NCBI GenBank assembly: GCA_002771355.1
Contig: PCSU01000075.1
Location: 4,284 to 12,178, forward strand
Origin: a candidate division WWE3 bacterium CG22_combo_CG10-13_8_21_14_all_39_12
Lineage (GTDB): Bacteria > Patescibacteriota > 4484-211 > GCA-002791395
Reading direction: 5' to 3'
Length of the DNA: 7,895 bases
Part shown: piece by piece, positions 1 to 5,089 of the stretch
Layout of the letters: each line of letters starts with the position of its first letter
Numbering within the stretch: position 1 is the first letter of the stretch
Program-made: the position numbers and the translations under genes
The notes under the pieces: generated by a model
Database searches by the model: none
What the model was told of the DNA's origin: nothing
The model's input: the letters and a program-made list of their open reading frames with translations, nothing else

Positions 1-1
1 T

Positions 2-607
2 GTGGCTTTGGAATCCCCTGTTAAACACGCCAAAATGGTTGTAGGCGTTCCTGATTCTGGAATGTTTTTTGCTAAAGGGTTTTCAAAAGAATGTGGTGTC
101 TCAGATGTCATGGCACTATTGCGCGAACGAGATTCATCAAGTCGGTTATTTATGGATGATGAATTTTTGGGCACAATATCTGGGAAGGTCCTTTCGAAGT
201 TAAGTTTAATCCCAGATCCAGAGCTATGGGAAGATTCAGTAGTTGTTTTTTGTGATGATTCCCTGGTTCGGGCAAATGTATCCCGGGCATTAACAAAAGC
301 AGCGTTTGATCTGGGCGCTTTGGAAGTACACTGGCGACTTTCGTTTCCGTGGATAAAGCATCCCTGTCCATTTGGGATTAATACTCGAACCTATGCAGAG
401 CTCATTGCTGCGCAGTTTGCTGACGAGGACACAGAACGGTTAGTAGCAAAGCATATTGGCGCAACGAGTGTGCGCTACATCTCGCCAGAGGGATTTTTGC
501 GTGTTCTTCTGGGTGGCACTATTGTTATTCCACAGGACCCCGAGATGATTTTTATTGCTAACGGCGGGTGTGGATACTGTGTTACAGGTAAATCACCAAT
601 GGGGTGA
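2..607 (+). CDS. purF: Amidophosphoribosyltransferase (PurF)-like, C-terminal part; 5' end outside window
   Basis: Glutamine PRPP amidotransferase makes phosphoribosylamine from PRPP and glutamine, the first step of purine synthesis in the cytoplasm. Only about 201 C-terminal residues, the phosphoribosyltransferase half, are in the window; the N-terminal glutaminase domain lies to the left, and the GTG at base 2 is probably an internal valine. Visible landmarks are VPDSG (residues 16-20 of the fragment), the PRPP-site core FCDDSLVR (83-90), IKHPCPFGINTRT (118-130), and the end GGCGYCVTGK. Cys122, Cys190 and Cys193 match three of the four [4Fe-4S] ligands of Bacillus-type PurF; the fourth would be upstream. 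The loop after DDS-VR, normally GTTS, reads ANVS, and the segment after residue 45 is poorly conserved. A strong terminator follows. Family membership is fairly sure; an active canonical enzyme is less sure. Confidence 0.85.
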   Translation: MALESPVKHAKMVVGVPDSGMFFAKGFSKECGVSDVMALLRERDSSSRLFMDDEFLGTISGKVLSKLSLIPDPELWEDSVVVFCDDSLVRANVSRALTKAAFDLGALEVHWRLSFPWIKHPCPFGINTRTYAELIAAQFADEDTERLVAKHIGATSVRYISPEGFLRVLLGGTIVIPQDPEMIFIANGGCGYCVTGKSPMG

Positions 608-610
608 TTA

Positions 611-657
611 AAAAAACTAAACCCCTATCGGCATGGTGTCGGTAGGGGTTTTATCTT
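611..657 (+). terminator. Intrinsic terminator after purF, possibly bidirectional
   Basis: A 13-bp stem pairs 619-631 (AAACCCCTATCGG) with 639-651, with two G-T wobbles and a 7-base loop, CATGGTG. The right arm runs into TTTT (649-652) and then ATCTT. It starts 11 bases after the purF-like stop. An A tract at 610-616 lies just left of the stem, so on the minus strand the hairpin is followed by AG and then a T run. It might therefore also stop read-through from the minus-strand secG unit; that second role is inference. Confidence 0.9.
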
Positions 658-658
658 G

Positions 659-687
659 ATGACAATGTCTATAAGAGACCGTATTAT
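659..687 (+). promoter_or_regulatory. Sigma-70-like promoter for the MFS-type gene
   Basis: The -35 box is ATGACA at 659-664 (5 of 6 to TTGACA), followed by a 17-base spacer and the -10 box TATTAT at 682-687 (5 of 6 to TATAAT). It sits directly after the purF terminator, where a new promoter is needed. The -10 box ends 7 bases before the ATG at 695, so transcription would begin at or next to that ATG. This argues for the 695 start and a leaderless mRNA. Confidence 0.6.
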
Positions 688-694
688 TACAGTA

Positions 695-1315
695 ATGCCA
701 AAAAGAGGTGTGCATATTAAACATTACTTTCTTCAAGAGATTAATCCTGTTATTAGGTTCCTCATACTTTCGGACACTGTTTTAATTGGTGCAGCAGGTT
801 TGCTTGGTCCAATTTTTGCACTCTTTATAGAAGAGTTTATTGAGGGTGGTAATGGTGCTGTAGCAGGTACAGCCGCAGGAATATACCTTTTTTCGAGAAG
901 TATTCTTCAGATTCCGATAGCTCATTATCTTGACAAAATCCGAGGTGAAAAAGATGATTTTTGGTTAATGTTCATCTTTTCTTTGCTAACAGCAGTCGTT
1001 CCATTGTTGTATCTTTTTATACAGACTCCTACTGAACTATATGTTGTTCAGTTTATATTAGGATTATCTACAGCCTTTACGTATCCTGCATATATGGCGA
1101 TTTTCACAAGACATATTGACAGGAATAAAGAAGGGACCGAATGGGGAATATATTTTACACTTACCGATGTGACAAGTGCCCTTCTTGCTATTGTTGGGGG
1201 ATATCTTGCAATAACCTCAGGTTTTTTTGTTCTTATTGGTATTGTTGTCGTTTTGTCATTATTGGGTAGTTTGCTTTTGCTACCCATACGACCTTATTTA
1301 CAAAAGCGTGGTTAA
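695..1315 (+). CDS. Half-size (six-helix) MFS-type membrane protein
   Basis: A 206-residue inner-membrane protein with six predicted helices, at about residues 19-46, 55-79, 88-109, 113-137, 150-172 and 174-197. The loop after helix 2 reads AHYLDKIRGEKDD (76-88), which fits MFS motif A (G-x-x-x-D-R/K-x-G-R/K). YPAYMAIFTRHIDR (130-143) followed by EGTEWG is typical of the helix 4/5 region of the N-terminal MFS half. Usual MFS carriers have 12 helices and about 400 residues, so this is one half-repeat; it may work as a dimer. The substrate is unknown. The open frame extends in-frame to 656, with ATG codons at 659 and 665, but those codons overlap the -35 region of the promoter and have no ribosome-binding site, so 695 is preferred. 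The gene ends two bases before the stop codon of the convergent binding-protein gene. Confidence 0.75.
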   Translation: MPKRGVHIKHYFLQEINPVIRFLILSDTVLIGAAGLLGPIFALFIEEFIEGGNGAVAGTAAGIYLFSRSILQIPIAHYLDKIRGEKDDFWLMFIFSLLTAVVPLLYLFIQTPTELYVVQFILGLSTAFTYPAYMAIFTRHIDRNKEGTEWGIYFTLTDVTSALLAIVGGYLAITSGFFVLIGIVVVLSLLGSLLLLPIRPYLQKRG

Positions 1316-1325
1316 TGCTATTTTT
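1302..1325 (+). terminator. Possible weak terminator hairpin covering both convergent stop codons
   Basis: AGCGT (1305-1309) pairs with ATGCT (1315-1319) around the loop GGTTA, with one G-T wobble. An A then a T5 run (1321-1325) follow on +, and TTTT (from AAAA at 1302-1305) follows on minus. The stem is only 5 bp, so efficiency would be low. It is the only candidate between the converging genes and includes the stop codons of both. Confidence 0.3.
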
Positions 1326-2871
1326 CCACTATATAACTTAACCAATCATTAGGGTGCCATAGGCATCTATCAATTGATTTAACATTTGAATTTTGGCGAA
1401 CTGCAACATATACATTGGGATGAGCAAAAAATAATGCAGGAATATCTTCAGATAACAGTTCTTGCATCGTGTTGTATGCGATCTTTCTTTTATCAAGATC
1501 TGTTTCTAATCTGCCATCTTCTAGTGCCTTATCCATGCGCCTGTTTTTATAACCAGAGACATTTAACCCACCTTGAGAAAGATCGGTTTGTGTTGAATGC
1601 CAAAATGTATATTGATCTGGATCATGACCAAAGTCTTGATGTGCTAACAAAACGTCATATTCCCTTTCATAGAGCATCTGTTCAACATTTCCTGGTGAAA
1701 TCATTGTAAAGGTAGCCTTAAAACCATACGATTCAAGAGTTTTTCTAATGGATGCAATTGAGACTAAATCTGATACATCAGGCATGACAGAAACTTTTAG
1801 TGGAGACTCAGCAGGAATAATGTCAAATGCCACTCTCATATCCTCTTCAGTTTTTTCTGTATTAATATTGTGTTTAGTATAAGCCCAGTGTCCACTAGAA
1901 AGTGCATACCGTAATGAAGGCAGGTTTTCTTGTTGAGTAAAAATACTGGCGATAGATTCATTTAAAGACATACTGTGTACTGGATGGTTGGCGTCACGTG
2001 AACTGTTAGAAAACCAGGTTATTCCTGTACCGCAAACCTGATGTGCGCTTGATTCAATATTGGGCCATTCTGCTAATTCACTGGAAATATCTTTATTTGT
2101 AAAAAACCCTATATCAATGCTTCCATTTTTTAGTTTGGCAGCTATCTCCTTTTCTGACTCTAAAAATACAACGTCATATTGTCTTGAGGTTTTTGTGTTT
2201 TCTATGTTGATTTTTGAAATGTGATTATTTTCAACAGAAATTTTTTTAACCGATAAATTGGTAGCACTTACTGGTTGAATTGCATATAAAGAGGATGGAA
2301 TTTCATTAAGGGCGATGTTCTCCCATATGTGTCGAGGTAAAATACCAATATTTAGAGACTCTAGAAACGGAGAGAATGACTCTGTCAAAGACAATTTCAA
2401 AGTATTTTGATTTATTTGTGTTAAACCAACGTTTGAGAACCTAGCTTTTTCAGGCCCATTATATTCAGGCGATTGGATAAGATTATATGTAAAGATGACA
2501 TCGGCTGCTGTAATTGGTGTGCCATCTTCCCAGAATGCGTCATTAACAAGCGTTATGATATATGTTTTTCCGCCATCAGATAGTTCCCATGATTCTGCCA
2601 AATCCCCTATCGGAAGTGAGTTTTCATTAAATGTAATAAGTGATCTGTAAAATAGTTTAACAAGTGACTCATCAACACTATTGGCTGAAGAATATAGAGG
2701 GTTTATGATCCCAGGTGTACCAACAATACCTATGGTGATTTTACCCGTTTGTGTTTTTATGAATTGTATAGCTCCTGAAACCAATAAATAACTTGTCGCA
2801 ATTAGTAGGATACTAATTATAGCCGGTTGGATCCATGATCGGATGAAGAATCTAGAAAAAAATATTTTCAT
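1318..2871 (-). CDS. ABC-type extracellular solute-binding protein, family 5 (oligopeptide/DppA-OppA type), membrane-anchored
   Basis: The 517-residue product has the fold signatures of SBP family 5, which delivers peptides, nickel or other solutes to ABC importers outside the membrane. Visible motifs are GIINPLYSS (54-62), LAESWELSDGGKTY (91-104), FWEDGTPITAADVIFTYN (113-130), LPRHIWE (178-184), DPDQYTFWHS (417-426) and SGYKNRRMDKAL (439-450). Residues 17-37 form a single hydrophobic segment after a basic start. There is no lipobox cysteine, so it is likely held by an uncleaved N-terminal anchor. The middle part (about 282-345), where family members usually carry a conserved VR-x-AL helix, is divergent. 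The gene starts 12 bases after the secG stop with no Shine-Dalgarno motif, so it is probably cotranscribed with secG. No permease or ATPase gene is in the window, and the substrate cannot be inferred. Confidence 0.85.
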   Translation of the reverse strand: MKIFFSRFFIRSWIQPAIISILLIATSYLLVSGAIQFIKTQTGKITIGIVGTPGIINPLYSSANSVDESLVKLFYRSLITFNENSLPIGDLAESWELSDGGKTYIITLVNDAFWEDGTPITAADVIFTYNLIQSPEYNGPEKARFSNVGLTQINQNTLKLSLTESFSPFLESLNIGILPRHIWENIALNEIPSSLYAIQPVSATNLSVKKISVENNHISKINIENTKTSRQYDVVFLESEKEIAAKLKNGSIDIGFFTNKDISSELAEWPNIESSAHQVCGTGITWFSNSSRDANHPVHSMSLNESIASIFTQQENLPSLRYALSSGHWAYTKHNINTEKTEEDMRVAFDIIPAESPLKVSVMPDVSDLVSIASIRKTLESYGFKATFTMISPGNVEQMLYEREYDVLLAHQDFGHDPDQYTFWHSTQTDLSQGGLNVSGYKNRRMDKALEDGRLETDLDKRKIAYNTMQELLSEDIPALFFAHPNVYVAVRQNSNVKSIDRCLWHPNDWLSYIVEK

Positions 2872-2883
2872 ACAACAATTACG

Positions 2884-3105
2884 TTATTTGGTTAAGAGTA
2901 CCCCCGCGAGTGAACTAAGAGTAAATACAATTGCTACAAAAATAGTGCCCCAGAAAATGAATTTTTCCGCGCCACGACGGGTATAGTATACTTCTCCGCC
3001 GCCACCAAAAGTGCTTCCTAAGCCGACACCTTTACTTTGTATTAGTATAAGAGCCATCAATAACACAGCGGAAATGACCTGGATAATTTGGAGTCCGAAT
3101 CTCAT
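2884..3105 (-). CDS. secG: Preprotein translocase subunit SecG
   Basis: SecG is the small accessory subunit of the SecYEG channel and aids SecA-driven export. With the start at 3105 the protein has 73 residues: helix 1 at about 4-23, a loop with the family motif LIQSKGVGLGSTFGGGG (21-37), the stretch YYTRRGAEKF, and helix 2 at about 50-71. This is the standard two-helix SecG plan, without the long C-terminal tail of E. coli SecG (110 residues). The frame remains open to a GTG at 3162, but the added 19 residues (MIVAHITFAKTHHAYYNMH) do not look like SecG. A near-consensus promoter overlaps that stretch and its -10 box ends 6 bases before 3105. The solute-binding protein gene follows after 12 bases, and uvrC diverges on the other side. 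Confidence 0.9.
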   Translation of the reverse strand: MRFGLQIIQVISAVLLMALILIQSKGVGLGSTFGGGGEVYYTRRGAEKFIFWGTIFVAIVFTLSSLAGVLLTK

Positions 3106-3111
3106 GTGCAT

Positions 3112-3140
3112 ATTGTAGTAGGCATGATGTGTTTTGGCAA
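3112..3140 (-). promoter_or_regulatory. Sigma-70-like promoter for secG and the binding-protein gene
   Basis: Read on the minus strand, the -35 box is TTGCCA (3140-3135, 5 of 6 to consensus), with a 17-base spacer and the -10 box TACAAT (3117-3112, 5 of 6). Six bases (ATGCAC) then separate the -10 box from the ATG at 3105. The expected transcription start coincides with that ATG, giving a leaderless mRNA. The best promoter in the window by box match and spacing. Confidence 0.7.
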
Positions 3141-3202
3141 ATGTAATATGAGCAACTATCACAAATTGTTTAGCATCCTATGGGTTAATTTAGAGTCTCA
3201 CG

Positions 3203-3208
3203 TATAAT
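3203..3208 (+). promoter_or_regulatory. Perfect -10 box of the uvrC promoter
   Basis: TATAAT matches the sigma-70 -10 consensus exactly and ends 6 bases (GAAAAC) before the uvrC ATG at 3215. This is the same spacing as at secG. No convincing -35 box lies 16-18 bases upstream (the sequence there is near ATGGGTT), and there is no extended -10 TG. The predicted transcript would be leaderless. Confidence 0.55.
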
Positions 3209-3214
3209 GAAAAC

Positions 3215-4561
3215 ATGCACGCAGACCCTATGTTATTGGCTCAAATCGGTAAGCTTCCTCAAAATCCTGGAGTTTACTTATTTAAAGATTCCAAAGGGAA
3301 ACCATTGTATATAGGGAAATCAAAATCTATTCGAGATAGGGTTAAACAATATTTTACCGTGCAGTCTCATTTGGGAAAACGTACTGCCGAACTTCTTTCA
3401 ACAACAAAAAAACTTGATCATATTGAGACCGAGACAGAATTTGAAGCGTTGCTTTTAGAAGCTGATCTCATAAAGCGATATCGGCCGCAGTTTAATACCC
3501 AGTGGAAAGATGATAAAAGGTTTTTGTATATAAAAATTTGTAATGCTAAGTATAAACAAAATCAAGGAATAACAAAGACCGTTGAGAATAATATATGGCC
3601 TTGGGTAACGGTAGATAGAAAACCTGATGATCCACGGGCTCTCTATTTTGGTCCTTTCCCAAATGCACAAACAGTTCGTATCGTATTACGGTTATTAAGA
3701 CGTGCGTTTCCATGGTGCAAGTATGCTACGCCAGAGCAGGCAAAACGCGCACATAAAGCATGTTTTTATTCACATATTGGGCTATGTTCAGGAATATGCA
3801 ATAACAACCCTGACCTATATTTGTATTGGATAAATATTAACCAACTCGTTAAGTTTTTGAGTGGGAAAAAAGAAACTGTGGTTGCATATTATAAAAAGAA
3901 AATGGATAAAGCTTCGTTAACTTTGCGATATGAAGATGCGGGCTTATATAGAGACACGATTGAAAAACTTGATTATATTTCGCAATCATTTCATTCTTCA
4001 TACGAATATCTTACCAACACAAACCTTAAAGAAGATATTCGTGCTCAGGAAATTATAGAGTTGTTTTTATCGATTGGACTTACCGAACCTCAAGATCCAC
4101 ATTCAATTATTATTGAAGGATATGACATTTCAAACATCGGTAAAGATTATACTGTTGGTGCACGAGTTGTTTTTGCCGGTGGGGATCCAGATACAAGCTC
4201 CTACCGGCGATATAAGATCAATCATGAGAAGCTCCCTGATGATTTTGCCGCCATGAATGAAGTGCTTACAAGACGGTTGCGTAAAAAGGATGATCTTCCT
4301 GATTTGTTACTGATTGATGGGGGTAAAGGACAACTATCCGTTGTATTGGACATAGCTCAAAAATTAGAAATCAAGACTCCAATTGTTGGATTAGCAAAAC
4401 GCGAGGAAACGCTTGTGGTGTATCGGGAGGGTATATACAAAGAAATTAAGTTACCAAAACGTTCAGGAGCAGTAAAACTTGTTCAGCGCATCCGGGATGA
4501 AGCCCATCGGTTCGCTCAAAACTATCATAAGTTGTTAAGAAAAAAAGGGTTTACGCTGTAA
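3215..4561 (+). CDS. uvrC: Excinuclease ABC subunit C (UvrC), short form without HhH domain
   Basis: UvrC makes the two incisions flanking a DNA lesion in nucleotide excision repair, recruited by UvrB. The 448-residue protein has an N-terminal GIY-YIG nuclease (GVY 19-21, YIG 32-34, Arg40, Glu77) for the 3' cut, a cysteine cluster (Cys168, 183, 191, 195), and a UvrB-binding UVR motif at about 219-254. The RNase H-like endonuclease for the 5' cut has its catalytic set in place: Asp303 (YDIS), Asp343 (DDFAAM), Asp368 (LIDGGKGQL) and His431 (RDEAHRF). The cysteine spacing matches that reported to hold a [4Fe-4S] cluster in E. coli UvrC. It ends right after the nuclease domain, so the C-terminal tandem helix-hairpin-helix found in usual UvrC (about 600 residues) is absent; the frame ends at a normal stop. 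The start at 3215 is set by the adjacent -10 box. A uvrA gene lies 2 kb away on the opposite strand. Confidence 0.95.
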   Translation: MHADPMLLAQIGKLPQNPGVYLFKDSKGKPLYIGKSKSIRDRVKQYFTVQSHLGKRTAELLSTTKKLDHIETETEFEALLLEADLIKRYRPQFNTQWKDDKRFLYIKICNAKYKQNQGITKTVENNIWPWVTVDRKPDDPRALYFGPFPNAQTVRIVLRLLRRAFPWCKYATPEQAKRAHKACFYSHIGLCSGICNNNPDLYLYWININQLVKFLSGKKETVVAYYKKKMDKASLTLRYEDAGLYRDTIEKLDYISQSFHSSYEYLTNTNLKEDIRAQEIIELFLSIGLTEPQDPHSIIIEGYDISNIGKDYTVGARVVFAGGDPDTSSYRRYKINHEKLPDDFAAMNEVLTRRLRKKDDLPDLLLIDGGKGQLSVVLDIAQKLEIKTPIVGLAKREETLVVYREGIYKEIKLPKRSGAVKLVQRIRDEAHRFAQNYHKLLRKKGFTL

Positions 4562-4649
4562 ATCAAAAAATGGGTTTGTTCAATGATGATGTAACATTAA
4601 GAAATGTTTTATATTACAAAAACGTACTGCCCAAGATCAATAACCGCCA

Positions 4650-4678
4650 TTTACTAACGAACAATCATCCCGTACCAT
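4650..4678 (+). promoter_or_regulatory. Possible promoter for the holin-like/transglutaminase operon
   Basis: TTTACT (4650-4655, 4 of 6 to TTGACA), a 17-base spacer, and TACCAT (4673-4678, 4 of 6 to TATAAT) end 6 bases before the ATG at 4685. The individual boxes are weak. The call rests mainly on the spacing being the same as at secG and uvrC, and on its position in the only 123-base gap before a + strand operon. Confidence 0.4.
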
Positions 4679-4684
4679 ATAACC

Positions 4685-5089
4685 ATGTTTAGAAAACTCA
4701 TGTTGCGATATCTCATCATGGGGGTGGCGTTATGGGTAGTTATTCTTGGCGTACCGGGAATTACCTATACTGGAGATATCTTAAGTTTATTTAAGATGGT
4801 TTTAGTTTTGTGGCTCATTAGTTTAGCGATGAGACCAACGCTTCATGTTATTCGTATTCCTGTTGAAATTGCAACAATGACTATTGGCAATATTGTTTTA
4901 CATAGCGTTGCTCTGTGGACTTTTTCACGCTATATCATTGGATTTGAGATTAATACATTTTGGTTTAGTGGGATAAAAGGAGGATCATTTTTAGTGGTTC
5001 CTTTTGAAATCCCTATCATTTTTGCGATCCTTATATCGGCATTACTGTTAACATTTGTAAGTACAATATTATATTGGTTGACTAAATGA
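4685..5089 (+). CDS. Four-helix membrane protein of the phage holin superfamily IV type (PF04020-like)
   Basis: The product is 134 residues and strongly hydrophobic, with helices at about 6-26, 31-52, 59-82 and 105-131. The segment MRPTLHVIRIPVEIATMTIG (49-68) fits the family pattern in which a Lys/Arg-Pro after helix 2 leads into a Leu/Ile-Pro-x-x-x-x-T-x-G element before helix 3. The holin name for this family comes from a mycobacteriophage protein; most chromosomal members are of unknown role, and no other phage gene is present here. No Shine-Dalgarno motif precedes the ATG; a promoter-like pair of boxes ends 6 bases upstream. The stop codon overlaps the start of the transglutaminase-like gene by four bases (ATGA, 5086-5089), so the two are very likely cotranscribed and translationally coupled. 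Confidence 0.75.
   Translation: MFRKLMLRYLIMGVALWVVILGVPGITYTGDILSLFKMVLVLWLISLAMRPTLHVIRIPVEIATMTIGNIVLHSVALWTFSRYIIGFEINTFWFSGIKGGSFLVVPFEIPIIFAILISALLLTFVSTILYWLTK

Noticed and set aside
1386..1709. 107-codon + frame opposite the binding-protein gene
   Set aside because: It lies wholly antisense to a well-supported coding region, lacks recognisable motifs, and is not preceded by a promoter or ribosome-binding site; a shadow frame.
4593..4610. Possible terminator after uvrC: AACATT, loop AAGA, AATGTT, then TT
   Set aside because: The stem is 6 bp with a single G-C pair and the T run is short; it could easily arise by chance in AT-rich DNA.
4562..4684. A small RNA or missed short gene between uvrC and the holin-like gene
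   Set aside because: No start codon with a meaningful frame, no tRNA-like fold and no strong hairpin; only the putative promoter at 4650-4678 is supported.
2..5089. UGA reassigned to glycine, as in some candidate phyla
   Set aside because: TGA ends both the purF-like gene (after the family's normal C-terminus) and the holin-like gene (overlapping the next start), and no gene needs TGA read-through.
4685..5089. Holin-like gene as evidence of a prophage
   Set aside because: No integrase, capsid, tail, lysin or repressor gene and no attachment repeats are present, and this family is widespread on bacterial chromosomes.
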